A stretch of DNA of 27,883 nucleotides from Chitinophagaceae bacterium (GCA_008080615.1 VIKJ01000003.1:1-27883), one strand, 5' to 3'; positions 1 through 9,186 are shown, counted from the first letter of the stretch. Numbers and translations: made by a program. Notes: generated by a model from the letters alone, not told the origin.

Positions 1-1
1 T

Positions 2-1234
2 GTAGCTGGTAAAAAAGCGGTCATTTATATCACTGCTGAAAATACTGATTTGCGTTTGTCATTTACTGGTACAGCTAATTTTAAAACACTAAAGCAGCCA
101 ATGGAAACACAAATTTGTGTATTTGTTGACCCTTCCACAACATTTCAATCATATATTGGTATTGGGGGAGCAATTACTGATGCAGCTGCTGAAACATTTG
201 CTAAATTATCTAAAAAAAATCAACAAGATTTATTGGCTGCATATTTCAGCAAGGAAAATGGAATTGGTTATACAATAGCAAGAACCAATATAAATAGTTG
301 CGACTTTAGTAGTGATATGTATACCTATATAAAAGATGGGGATAAACTTTTACAAAGTTTTTCAATTGATCACGATCTTAAATATAAAATTCCATTTATA
401 AAGCAAGCTACTGCTGCAGCTGGCGGTAAATTACAATTATTTGCTAGTCCTTGGAGTCCACCAGCTTTCATGAAGGATAATAATAATATGCTACAAGGTG
501 GAAAGTTAAGTGCAAACTATTATCAAAGTTGGGCTTCCTATTATACTAAATTTATAAAAGCTTATGAAAAAGAAGGGATGCCTATTTGGGGTATATCGGT
601 TCAAAATGAACCTATGGCTAAGCAAAAGTGGGAGAGTTGTATATATACTGCAGAAGAGGAACGAGATTTTATTAAAAACTATTTAGGGCCAACAATGCAA
701 AAAGCAGGCTATGGCAATAAAAAAATAATTGCTTGGGACCATAATAGGGATCTTATTTTTCAACGGGCACAAACCTATTTCAATGATCCTATTGCATCAA
801 AATATATATGGGGTATTGGATTTCACTGGTATGAAAATTGGAGTGGTGGAGAACCTATGTATGACAACGTTAAACGCGTTCAGGAATCATTTCCTAATAA
901 AAAATTATTTTTTACAGAAGGTTGTGTAGAACGATATGAAATTAGTAGATTAAATGATTGGGCTTTGGGTGAGCGATATGGTAAGTCAATGATTAATGAT
1001 TCATATTACTATATTGGGCATTTTTCCAAATTTATTCAACAAGGCGCAAAGAGAATTAGCAGTAGTGCCAGCAGGAGTAAGCTATTAACTACTGCTTTTA
1101 AAAATTCGAATGGAAAATCAGTTGTAATTGTGATGAACCAAGATAAAGAGTCAGTACCATTTTTTTTATGGGTAAATGGAGAAGCTGCAGAGTTAAATGC
1201 TTTACCTCATTCAATTCTAACGTTGATTTATTAA
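2..1234 (+). CDS. GH30 family beta-glycosidase (5' truncated by window edge; apparent internal deletion)
   Basis: Exported retaining glycosidase of family GH30 (glucosylceramidase / beta-1,6-glucanase type), probably acting on beta-glucan in the periplasm or at the cell surface. The frame is open to the first bases of the window, so the start and signal peptide lie upstream; the TTG at 50 is not the start. Numbering from that TTG, the family features are GIGGAITDAAAE (37-48), FASPWSPPAFMK (131-142), the acid/base Glu in VQNEP (E187) and the nucleophile in FFTEGC (E290). The C-terminal beta-domain motif YYYIGHFSKF starts at about 319. In family members the stretch between KSMIND and SYYYIGHF holds about 45 residues (FNNG..W.DWN..GGPNH..NFC). 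Here D317 is followed directly by S318, so barrel strand 8 and its Trp/Asn substrate residues are missing. Frame is kept, but activity is doubtful. The next gene starts 12 bases downstream. Family call is confident; substrate is inferred. Confidence 0.9.
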   Translation, partial: VAGKKAVIYITAENTDLRLSFTGTANFKTLKQPMETQICVFVDPSTTFQSYIGIGGAITDAAAETFAKLSKKNQQDLLAAYFSKENGIGYTIARTNINSCDFSSDMYTYIKDGDKLLQSFSIDHDLKYKIPFIKQATAAAGGKLQLFASPWSPPAFMKDNNNMLQGGKLSANYYQSWASYYTKFIKAYEKEGMPIWGISVQNEPMAKQKWESCIYTAEEERDFIKNYLGPTMQKAGYGNKKIIAWDHNRDLIFQRAQTYFNDPIASKYIWGIGFHWYENWSGGEPMYDNVKRVQESFPNKKLFFTEGCVERYEISRLNDWALGERYGKSMINDSYYYIGHFSKFIQQGAKRISSSASRSKLLTTAFKNSNGKSVVIVMNQDKESVPFFLWVNGEAAELNALPHSILTLIY

Positions 1235-1246
1235 AAGTATTTTTTC

Positions 1247-2926
1247 ATGAAAAATTGTGGGGTAATGAATGTTTGTTTCATAATTTACAGTTTTGTGTTG
1301 GCAGCATGCAGCAAAAAAGAAGCTGGTAGTGTAGTTAACTCTATTCCCAATGGATCATCTTTCAATGTATTATATACTAAAGTAAATGGAATTAATATTG
1401 AAGGGTCAAATAATTATAATTACCCAGTTAATTCAAACATTAAAATTAGTTTTAACGATAAAATTGATAAGTCAACTGTTACGGCTATTAACTTATCAAT
1501 GAATGGGGGAAGTGCTGTATCCATTAGTTATACTTATGAAAATAATGACAGTACTGTAGTTGTTGTTCCCAATGCTCCACTTAAATATCTTTCTAAGTAC
1601 CTTATTTATATAGATAATTCTGTAAAATCTATTGCCAAAGCTGTACTCGTAAATCCAGTAAATGCAGTATTTGCTACCCAGATAGATTCTTCAAATAAAT
1701 TTCCTTTATTATCTGATAATGCTTTATTAGATACGATTCAAAAAAGAACCTTCAATTATTTTTGGGAGTTTGCTCATCCTGTTTCTGGTCTTGCAAGAGA
1801 AAGGAATACATCTGGAGATATAGTAACTTCTGGGGGAAGTGGTTTTGGAATTATGGCCATACCAGTTGCTATTAACCGAAACTTTATTACCAGAGCTGAA
1901 GGGTTAGCTAGAATGCAAAAAATAGTCACTTTTTTAAAAAATGTAGCTGTAAAATTTCATGGTGTATTTCCACATTGGATTAATGGAAAAACAGGAACTC
2001 CTATTGCTTTTAGCCCTAAAGACAATGGGGCTGATTTAGTTGAAACATCTTTTTTAATGGCTGGTCTTCTTACAGCTAGACAATATTTTGATAGAAATAT
2101 AAATGAAGAAATAAACCTGCGAACAGATATTAATTTGCTTTGGAACGCTGTTGAATGGAATTGGTTTCGTCAATCTAATCAAGATGTTTTGTATTGGCAC
2201 TGGAGTCCTAATTTTAATTGGGAAATGAATCATAAAATTGATGGGTGGAATGAATGTTTAATTACCTATTTATTGGCAGCATCTTCGAATATCGATTCTA
2301 TTCCATCTGTTGTTTATCATAAAGGGTTTGCTAAAAGTGGTGCAATTGTAACAGGCAATACTTATTTTAATTTCCAATTGCCTATGGGGCCGTCTTACGG
2401 AGGTCCACTTTTTTGGTCGCATTATAGTTTTTTAGGAATTAATCCAAATGGGTTAAAAGACAGATATGCAGATTATCAGCAACAAGTGGTCAATCATACA
2501 AAAATAAATTACACCTATTGTATACAAAATCCTAAAAACTTTTTTGGATACAGCAGTAGTTGTTGGGGTTTAACTGCAAGTGACATTCCCAATGGTTATG
2601 CAGCGAATGATCCTGCCAATGATATTGGTGTTATTTCTCCAACAGCTGCATTGTCTTCTTTTCCATATACACCTGCAGAAAGCATGCAGGCACTTAAGTT
2701 TTTCTATTATAAGCTAGGAGATAAAATTTGGACTGAAAACGGATTCATGGATGCATTCAGTTTAAAGGAGGGTTGGTATTCTGGAACTACATTGGCTATT
2801 GATCAAGGCCCGATAATCATAATGATTGAAAATTATAGAACTCAGCTTATTTGGAATTTATTAACTAGCTGCCCTGAAGTAAAAAGGGGAATGAATAATC
2901 TTGGCTTTACAGCACCGTATTTATAA
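1247..2926 (+). CDS. GH144/glycoamylase-like lipoprotein (probable endo-beta-1,2-glucanase family)
   Basis: Predicted lipoprotein: a hydrophobic N-terminus ends in the lipobox LAAC with Cys21, followed by SKK. Residues about 45-146 look like a bacterial Ig-like (Big_5/SbsA-type) module. Residues about 157-559 form the (alpha/alpha)6 catalytic domain called Glycoamylase (PF10091). Diagnostic stretches are TFNYFWEFAHPVSGLARERN, the GGSGFGIMA segment, WNECLITYLLAASS, the glycine-rich GPSYGGPLFWSHYSF, and FAIDQGP-like LAIDQGPIIIMIENYRT near the end. The family GH144, founded on a Chitinophaga pinensis endo-beta-1,2-glucanase, belongs to this fold and is the best guess. Neighbouring GH30, GH43 and GH3 genes in the same direction support a beta-glucan substrate. 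An ATG six codons in (1265) is an alternative start that keeps the lipobox. The domain call is strong. The exact linkage cleaved is inferred, and the older label glucoamylase is probably misleading. Confidence 0.88.
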   Translation: MKNCGVMNVCFIIYSFVLAACSKKEAGSVVNSIPNGSSFNVLYTKVNGINIEGSNNYNYPVNSNIKISFNDKIDKSTVTAINLSMNGGSAVSISYTYENNDSTVVVVPNAPLKYLSKYLIYIDNSVKSIAKAVLVNPVNAVFATQIDSSNKFPLLSDNALLDTIQKRTFNYFWEFAHPVSGLARERNTSGDIVTSGGSGFGIMAIPVAINRNFITRAEGLARMQKIVTFLKNVAVKFHGVFPHWINGKTGTPIAFSPKDNGADLVETSFLMAGLLTARQYFDRNINEEINLRTDINLLWNAVEWNWFRQSNQDVLYWHWSPNFNWEMNHKIDGWNECLITYLLAASSNIDSIPSVVYHKGFAKSGAIVTGNTYFNFQLPMGPSYGGPLFWSHYSFLGINPNGLKDRYADYQQQVVNHTKINYTYCIQNPKNFFGYSSSCWGLTASDIPNGYAANDPANDIGVISPTAALSSFPYTPAESMQALKFFYYKLGDKIWTENGFMDAFSLKEGWYSGTTLAIDQGPIIIMIENYRTQLIWNLLTSCPEVKRGMNNLGFTAPYL

Positions 2927-2945
2927 ATAATTTTGAATATATTTT

Positions 2946-4721
2946 ATGCATTTTTCTTTTAAAATTTTTTACTTATTAGTTATTGGTTTTTTTTTGAATG
3001 AACGGTGTGATGCACAACAAAAAACATATTGTAACCCTATTAATATCGACTACGGATTTACGCCTATTCCCAATTTTTCACAATGGGGCAAACATAGGGC
3101 AACTGCAGATCCTGTTATAGTAAATTACAAAGGTGATTACTATTTATTTAGCACTAATCAATGGGGATATTGGTGGAGCAGTGATATGCTAAAATGGAAT
3201 TTTGTATCAAAAAAATTTTTGCGACCTTGGAATGAAGGTTATGATGAACTTTGTGCACCTGCTGTTGGAATAGTTGGTGATACTATGATTGTAATTGGAT
3301 CTACCTACACCAATAAATTTACACTTTGGATGAGTACTAATCCAAAAGATAATAATTGGAAACCGATTGTGGATTCCTTTGAAATTGGCGGTTGGGATCC
3401 GTCTTTTTTTACTGATGATGATGGAAAGCTATACATGTATAACGGTAGTAGTAATGTTTTCCCGCTTTATGGTGTTGAATTAGATAGAAAATCTTTCAAA
3501 CCAATTGGCACTCGGAGAGAAATGCATTCTTTAAAACCTTGGCGCTATGGATGGCAGCGCTTTGGTGAGCATATGGACAATACTTTTTTAGATCCATTCA
3601 TGGAAGGGGCATGGATAACTAAGCACAATAAAAAATATTACCTACAATATGGTGCCCCCGGAACAGAGTTTAGTGGTTATGCAGATGGGGTAGCTGTTTC
3701 AGATAAACCTTTGGGTGAACCTTTTGGTAATTTTATAGAACAATCCGATCCTTTGAGTATGAAATTGGGAGGCTTTGCCAGAGGAGCTGGACATGGTGCT
3801 ACATTTAAAGACAATCAAGAAAATTTTTGGCATGTTAGCACTATCATGCTTTCGGTTAAAAATAATTTTGAAAGAAGAGTCGGAATTTGGCCAGCAGGTT
3901 TTGATAAAGATGATATGATGTGGTGTAGCACTTCGTTTGGTGATTATCCGCATTATTTACCAGCATTTCGTGAAAATGATGCTAGCCCAGTTCAATCAAA
4001 TCCTTCTTTTACAGGTTGGATGTTGCTTAATTACAATAAGCCTGTTTTGGTTTCTTCTACTTTAGGTGCTTTTTCTTCAAACAATGCTGTTGATGAAAAT
4101 ATGAAAACGTATTGGAGTGCTGAAAGCAATCAAAAAGGTGAGTGGATTCAATCTGATTTAGGGAAAATTGCTACAGTTAGGGCTATTCAAATAAATTATG
4201 CAGATCAAGATGTTGAATATTTAGGTAAGCAAACTAATATCTATCATCAATATATAATCTATACTTCATTGGATGGGAAGACATGGGATATTTTGATAGA
4301 TAAGTCGAAGAATAAAACAGATATTCCTCATGAATATATAGAATTAGATAAACCGATTCAATCGCGATTTATAAAAATGGAGAATATCCATATGGCTAGT
4401 GGGAAATTTGCAATAAGTGGGTTAAGAGTATTTGGAAATGGAAATGGTTATAAGCCAACACCCGTATCGCAATTTTTAGTTCTTAGAACAGAAAAAGATA
4501 AGCGTAGCGCATGGATTAGGTGGAGTAGTATGGATAACGCATTTGCTTACAATATATACTATGGAACAGATCCTGATAAACTTTATAACAGTATTATGGT
4601 ATATGGTGCCAATGAGTATTGGTTTAAAGGAATGGATTTAAAAAAAACGTATTACTATACGATAGAAGCAATAAATGAAAATGGTGTATCTGAAAAATAT
4701 AAAACAATAAAAGTAGAATAA
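2946..4721 (+). CDS. GH43-like glycosidase with F5/8 type C and fibronectin III modules
   Basis: Exported protein with signal peptide residues 1 to about 23 (cleavage near DAQQ). Residues about 27-340 form a five-bladed propeller of GH43 type. The expected acidic triad is visible: D55 in ATADPVI (base), D151 in GGWDPSFF (pKa modulator) and E220 in PFMEGAWI (acid). Residues about 365-496 resemble an F5/8 type C (discoidin, CBM32-like) domain, with YWSAES, GEWIQSDLGK and a terminal ISGLRVFG. Residues about 505-588 resemble a fibronectin III module. It lies 19 bases after the GH144-like gene, and its stop codon overlaps the next start (TAATG). GH43 enzymes are mostly arabinofuranosidases, xylosidases or galactosidases, so here it may trim side chains of the polymer attacked by the neighbouring enzymes. 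Substrate cannot be read from the sequence. Confidence 0.85.
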   Translation: MHFSFKIFYLLVIGFFLNERCDAQQKTYCNPINIDYGFTPIPNFSQWGKHRATADPVIVNYKGDYYLFSTNQWGYWWSSDMLKWNFVSKKFLRPWNEGYDELCAPAVGIVGDTMIVIGSTYTNKFTLWMSTNPKDNNWKPIVDSFEIGGWDPSFFTDDDGKLYMYNGSSNVFPLYGVELDRKSFKPIGTRREMHSLKPWRYGWQRFGEHMDNTFLDPFMEGAWITKHNKKYYLQYGAPGTEFSGYADGVAVSDKPLGEPFGNFIEQSDPLSMKLGGFARGAGHGATFKDNQENFWHVSTIMLSVKNNFERRVGIWPAGFDKDDMMWCSTSFGDYPHYLPAFRENDASPVQSNPSFTGWMLLNYNKPVLVSSTLGAFSSNNAVDENMKTYWSAESNQKGEWIQSDLGKIATVRAIQINYADQDVEYLGKQTNIYHQYIIYTSLDGKTWDILIDKSKNKTDIPHEYIELDKPIQSRFIKMENIHMASGKFAISGLRVFGNGNGYKPTPVSQFLVLRTEKDKRSAWIRWSSMDNAFAYNIYYGTDPDKLYNSIMVYGANEYWFKGMDLKKTYYYTIEAINENGVSEKYKTIKVE

Positions 4722-6994
4722 TGAAACGAGTAATAGCAATTGTATTATGTGTAATCGTAATTATGCCTTCACTAGATGCACAAGATTTTAAAATGAACCA
4801 TTTTATTAAGGCCTTGATGCAGAAAATGACTATTGAAGAAAAATTAGGACAACTAAATCTTCCAAGCTCGGGAGATTTTGTAACAGGTAATGCAGCAAGT
4901 TCGGATATAGCAAAAAAGATTGTAGCAGGAAAAGTTGGTGGAATATTTAATATTAAATCTTTGGCAAAAATTAAAGAGGTACAAAAATTAGCAATCGAAA
5001 AAAGTAGGCTAAAAATTCCTTTAATGTTTGGTATGGATGTGATTCATGGATATGAAACGGTTTTCCCTATTCCGCTTGGTTTAAGTTGTACTTGGGATAT
5101 GAATTTAATTGAACGGAGCGCTAGAATAGCTGCAAATGAAGCAAGTTCAGATGGCATTAATTGGACATTTTCACCCATGGTAGATATTTCAAGAGATCCA
5201 AGATGGGGAAGAGTATCTGAGGGAAATGGCGAAGATCCTTTTTTAGGTGCACAAATTGCAAAAGCAATGGTGAAAGGATATCAAGGAGATGACTTATCAA
5301 AGAACAACACTATCATGTCATGTGTAAAACACTATGCTTTGTACGGGGCTGTGGAAGCAGGCAGAGATTATAATACTACAGATATGAGTAGAGTAAGAAT
5401 GTTCAACGAATATTTAATGCCTTATAAAGCTGCTGTAGATGCAGGGGTTGGATCGATAATGACATCTTTTAATGAAGTAGATGGTGTGCCAGCTACTGCA
5501 AATAAATGGCTACTTACGGATGTATTAAAAAAACAGTGGGGTTTTAAAGGACTGGTAGTTTCCGATTATACTGGTATAAATGAAATGGTTGCACATGGTA
5601 TTGGCAATTTGCAAACAGTTGCTGCAAGAGCGCTAATGGCAGGATTAGATATGGATATGGTTGGGGAAGGCTTATTAACTACAACTGAGCAATCATTAAA
5701 AGATGGAAAGGTTACAATGGCTCGTATTGATGAAGCATGTAGAAAAATTTTGGAGGCAAAATACAAACTAGGTTTATTTGAAGATCCCTATAGATATTGT
5801 GATGAGAATAGGGCCAAATCAGAAATATATTCTATTAGCAATAGAAATGAAGCCAGGAGCATTGCTGCGCAGAGTTTTGTATTATTAAAAAATCAGCATC
5901 AATTATTACCTATAAAAAAATCGGGTACGGTTGCTTTATTGGGGCCTCTTGCAGACAATGCAGAAAATATGGGTGGGACCTGGAGTGTTGCTGCTAATTT
6001 AAGTAAATCTGTTTCTTTAAAAACAGGATTAAATGAGGTATTAGGTGACAAAGTAAAAATTTTATATGCTAAAGGATCCAATTTAGACGATGATTCAGCA
6101 TTTGAAAAAAGAGCAGGTATGTTTGGTAAGTCTTTTAAAAGAGACAATCGATCAGCAGAAGAAATGATAAGTGAGGCTTTAATAATTGCGAACAAAGCAG
6201 ATGTAATAATTGCAGCTTTAGGAGAAAGTGCAGAAATGAGTGGGGAAAGTAGTAGTAGAACTAACATAGAAATTCCCCAATCACAAAAAAACCTTCTCAA
6301 AGCGTTAATAAAAACGGGTAAACCAGTTGTATTGGTTTTATTTACAGGTAGGCCATTGGCCTTGCAATGGGAGCAAGAAAATGTACCTGCTATATTAAAT
6401 GTATGGTTTGGAGGCTCCGAAGCACCTTATGCCATTGCAGACGTTTTGTTTGGTGATGTTAATCCTTCTGGAAAACTATCAACTACTTTTCCTCAAAATG
6501 TAGGTCAAGTACCTTTGTATTACAATCATAAAAATACAGGTAGACCATTAACTGGTAATTGGTTTCAAAAATTTCAAAGTAATTATATAGATATAAGCAA
6601 CGAGCCAGTATATCCATTTGGTTTTGGGTTAAGTTATTCATCATTCTCTTATTCTGAAATAACTTTAAGCTCTAAGAAAGTAAAAGGCAACCAAGATTTA
6701 ACGGCAACTATAACAATTACCAATAATAGTAAAATTGATGGTAAAGAAGTGGCACAATTGTATATACGCGATATTGTAGGGTCAATCACTAGGCCTGTAA
6801 AAGAACTAAAAGGATTTCAAAAAATTAATTTAGCTGCTGGTGAATCTAAAACAGTAAGTTTTAAGATTACTACAGATGATTTAAAATTTTATAATTATGA
6901 ACTTAAATATGATTGGGAACCAGGTGAATTTCAAATTATGATTGGCACCAATTCAAATGATGTAAAAATGGCAATTGTAAATTGGGAGAAATAA
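4721..6994 (+). CDS. bglX: GH3 beta-glucosidase, BglX type
   Basis: Exported beta-glucosidase of 757 residues, the usual length for BglX-type GH3 enzymes. The signal peptide ends near SLDA-QDF (about residue 20). The N-terminal TIM barrel carries PLMFGMDVIHG, the RDPRWGR segment and CVKHYALYG. The nucleophile is D282 in VVSDYTG (codon 5564-5566); many relatives have SDW or SDH here. The second alpha/beta domain begins near FVLLKNQ and holds the GESAEMSGESSSR loop. A C-terminal fibronectin III-like domain follows YPFGFGLSYSSF. The start ATG overlaps the stop of the GH43 gene by one base, so the two are translationally coupled. In the operon it should split oligosaccharides released by the endo-acting enzymes to glucose. 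Linkage preference is not predictable; partnership with a GH144-like protein would suit sophoro-oligosaccharides. Confidence 0.93.
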   Translation: MKRVIAIVLCVIVIMPSLDAQDFKMNHFIKALMQKMTIEEKLGQLNLPSSGDFVTGNAASSDIAKKIVAGKVGGIFNIKSLAKIKEVQKLAIEKSRLKIPLMFGMDVIHGYETVFPIPLGLSCTWDMNLIERSARIAANEASSDGINWTFSPMVDISRDPRWGRVSEGNGEDPFLGAQIAKAMVKGYQGDDLSKNNTIMSCVKHYALYGAVEAGRDYNTTDMSRVRMFNEYLMPYKAAVDAGVGSIMTSFNEVDGVPATANKWLLTDVLKKQWGFKGLVVSDYTGINEMVAHGIGNLQTVAARALMAGLDMDMVGEGLLTTTEQSLKDGKVTMARIDEACRKILEAKYKLGLFEDPYRYCDENRAKSEIYSISNRNEARSIAAQSFVLLKNQHQLLPIKKSGTVALLGPLADNAENMGGTWSVAANLSKSVSLKTGLNEVLGDKVKILYAKGSNLDDDSAFEKRAGMFGKSFKRDNRSAEEMISEALIIANKADVIIAALGESAEMSGESSSRTNIEIPQSQKNLLKALIKTGKPVVLVLFTGRPLALQWEQENVPAILNVWFGGSEAPYAIADVLFGDVNPSGKLSTTFPQNVGQVPLYYNHKNTGRPLTGNWFQKFQSNYIDISNEPVYPFGFGLSYSSFSYSEITLSSKKVKGNQDLTATITITNNSKIDGKEVAQLYIRDIVGSITRPVKELKGFQKINLAAGESKTVSFKITTDDLKFYNYELKYDWEPGEFQIMIGTNSNDVKMAIVNWEK

Positions 6995-7017
6995 TTATAT
7001 TTAACAAAATCAATCAG

Positions 7018-8499
7018 ATGTATACGAGCCATTTTGCCCTTAAAAGAGTTGTTATTTTTTTTATTTCATTGTGTATTCATGAGGTTCATTCCCAAGCAAA
7101 GCCAGAGTGGAATGCTATATTCAATAAAATCAATACGGAAGTACAAACTAATTCTAAAGCCTATAGCAGTCTTAAAACGGCCACTGAAACCATTGGTCAC
7201 AGATTAACAGGATCTGCCAACGGAGAAAAAGCTGAAGCCTTTGCTTATAATTTGTTGAAATCATATGGATTTAAAGATGTTCGATATCAACCATTTGAAG
7301 TAGAAAGTTGGAGTAGGGGAACCCTCTCTGTAAAAGTGGGTGCTGACGCAGCCAATATGCAAAATGTAAAATCAGTTTCATTGGCGCATTCACCAGTTAA
7401 AGCCACAGTTAATTTAGAACTGGTAGATATGGGTAATGGGATGGAAGAAGATTATTTAAATAATCCAGGCAAAGTTACTGGTAAAATTGCCCTAGTTTAT
7501 TTGGGAGTGCTGCCTGGTTCAAAGCCTGGAACTAAATCATTGCATCGTTCCGAAAAAACAGCCCTTGCTACCAAATATGGTGCTGAAGGAATCATCATTA
7601 TTAATACAGCAAATGGCGGAATTTTATTAACAGGAACTGCGTCTGTTACAGGTAAATTGATTCCAATTCCTGCAGTGTGTATTGGTAAAGATGATGGGTT
7701 GAAATTAAAAAATCAAGTAGCTGCTTCAAAAACAATGGCTGCAATTGATATGACCAATTTCTCTGGATTAATTAAAGCCAGAAATGTTATAGCTACTATT
7801 AAAGGTAAATCTATCCCTAACGAAAAAGTTGTAGTTGGTGGGCACTTAGATAGTTGGGATTTAGCAACTGGTGCTATTGATAATGGAATTGGTTCATTTT
7901 CTGTATTGGATATGGCAAGAACATTTAAAGCATTGAATTTGCAACCGGCACGAACAGTAGAGTTCATTCTATTCATGGGCGAAGAAGAAGGATTGCTTGG
8001 GTCTAGGGCTTATGTGGATGCTGCTATCAAAAACAAAAGCATTGATCAGCTGCGTTATATGCTTAACTATGATATGACCAATGATCCTAAGGGTTATTCA
8101 ACAACTGCAGAAGAAAGCAAAGAATTGTTTCAATCAATTGGTGCTATTGCGCAAAGTTTTGATACAGCTTATAAAAATACATTTAGGGCAGGAGCAGGGT
8201 TGCATAGTGATCATCAGCCGTTTATGTTGCAAGGTATACCAACTGGTGGAGGTGCTGGAGGAACATTGCCTAATAATGCAGGTCCATGTTATCATGCAGA
8301 CTGTGATGTATTTAGTTTGGTAGACGAAAAAGGAATAAAGAATACGGTTCGTTTTAGTTCAATGTTGTTATATGGTATTGCTGATGCTATAGAAATTAAA
8401 GCAAAACATTTTACCGATGCTGAAACAAAAGCATTCTTAATAAAGAATAATCTAAAAGAACCATTGGAAATTGCTGGTGAATGGCGTTGGAAAGATTAG
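7018..8499 (+). CDS. M28 family zinc peptidase with PA domain (carboxypeptidase Q-like)
   Basis: Secreted di-zinc exopeptidase resembling plasma glutamate carboxypeptidase / carboxypeptidase Q. I chose the ATG at 7018 because it gives a clean signal peptide (MYTSHFALKRVVIFF...HSQ). A TTG 12 codons upstream would overlap the GH3 gene and add polar residues. Numbered from 7018, the metal site reads H276 in GGHLDSWD, D288 in GAIDNG, E322-E323 in MGEEEG, D352 in NYDMTND and H426 in YHADCD. A protease-associated domain is inserted between about residues 115 and 250 (GKIALVYLG, YGAEGIIIIN). It starts 23 bases after the GH3 stop and probably belongs to the same transcript, which ends at the hairpin just downstream. 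A peptidase at the end of a glycosidase run is unusual. It may process glycoprotein-associated material or only be co-transcribed. Confidence 0.9.
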   Translation: MYTSHFALKRVVIFFISLCIHEVHSQAKPEWNAIFNKINTEVQTNSKAYSSLKTATETIGHRLTGSANGEKAEAFAYNLLKSYGFKDVRYQPFEVESWSRGTLSVKVGADAANMQNVKSVSLAHSPVKATVNLELVDMGNGMEEDYLNNPGKVTGKIALVYLGVLPGSKPGTKSLHRSEKTALATKYGAEGIIIINTANGGILLTGTASVTGKLIPIPAVCIGKDDGLKLKNQVAASKTMAAIDMTNFSGLIKARNVIATIKGKSIPNEKVVVGGHLDSWDLATGAIDNGIGSFSVLDMARTFKALNLQPARTVEFILFMGEEEGLLGSRAYVDAAIKNKSIDQLRYMLNYDMTNDPKGYSTTAEESKELFQSIGAIAQSFDTAYKNTFRAGAGLHSDHQPFMLQGIPTGGGAGGTLPNNAGPCYHADCDVFSLVDEKGIKNTVRFSSMLLYGIADAIEIKAKHFTDAETKAFLIKNNLKEPLEIAGEWRWKD

Positions 8500-8520
8500 T
8501 TGGTAAATGAAATAATTAAA

Positions 8521-8546
8521 GGGTCAGTTTTTACTGATCCTTTTTT
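8521..8546 (+). terminator. Intrinsic terminator after the glycosidase/peptidase operon, overlapping the 3' end of the PAP2 gene
   Basis: GGGTCAGT (8521-8528) pairs with ACTGATCC (8533-8540) as an 8-bp stem with one G-U pair and a 4-base loop, followed by six T on the + strand. The stop of the convergent PAP2 gene (TGA at 8524-8526 on the minus strand) lies inside the stem, so the hairpin may serve both directions. Confidence 0.75.
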
Positions 8547-9138
8547 GTATGAGTAATGATAGATAAACTGAAACTACAGCAGTTAGCATACCGGCTCCTG
8601 CATCTAGCGGAAAATGTTGTGCTAAATACACCCTAGAATATCCTACCAAGGCTGCAATAAAAAATCCAATGATCCAAAAATAACGGGCTGATAAAACTAA
8701 ACATAAGATTAAATATACACTAAATGCAGTGGTATTATGCCCTGATGGAAAGCTATTGGAATGATGCAATTCAACACCTTCAACAGTATGTATTTGTGTT
8801 AAGTTGGTAATTGTAGCAGCAGGTCTTGCTTCATTGGGAAATACAAATTGTTTAGAACCTTGTACAATTAAAGTAGAAAAAATAATGGTTGCCAACAAGA
8901 GGGGAAACAGCTGTTTTTTGTAAATGAAAATAAACACAGCTAAAGGAACCCAAATAATACCATCTCCTAGATAAGTTAGATAATGAAAAAAATAGTCTGC
9001 AGCAATCCCTAAATCTTCGTTTAGTAAAAGGAATAATTCAATTTTACCTCCTAAAAGAGAAAGCACAATGAGCATAATACCCAACCCACTACTGAGTAAA
9101 GCGCCATTTTTATAAGATGCAGTATTGAGTAATTTCAA
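8524..9138 (-). CDS. PAP2 family membrane phosphatase
   Basis: Integral membrane acid phosphatase of the PAP2 superfamily, 204 residues with about five or six hydrophobic helices. The three-part active site is present: KQFVFPNEARP (K96, R105, P106), SFPSGH (129-134) and SRVYLAQHFPLD (R169, nucleophile-activating H175, D179). Members dephosphorylate lipid phosphates such as undecaprenyl pyrophosphate or phosphatidic acid, so a role in envelope lipid recycling is likely, but the substrate cannot be told from sequence. It stands alone, convergent with the peptidase gene. It is separated from the methionine operon upstream by a 120-base gap that contains a hairpin. The start ATG at 9138 gives a sensible cytoplasmic N-terminus. 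Confidence 0.9.
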   Translation of the reverse strand: MKLLNTASYKNGALLSSGLGIMLIVLSLLGGKIELFLLLNEDLGIAADYFFHYLTYLGDGIIWVPLAVFIFIYKKQLFPLLLATIIFSTLIVQGSKQFVFPNEARPAATITNLTQIHTVEGVELHHSNSFPSGHNTTAFSVYLILCLVLSARYFWIIGFFIAALVGYSRVYLAQHFPLDAGAGMLTAVVSVYLSLLIQKRISKN

Positions 9139-9186
9139 AACAATTGATTTGTATGCAAATATAGGTATTCAAATTGCTGAAAATAA

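Noticed and set aside
6982..7017. N-terminal extension of the M28 peptidase from a TTG
   Set aside because: It would overlap the GH3 gene and place polar residues before the signal peptide; the ATG at 7018 fits better.
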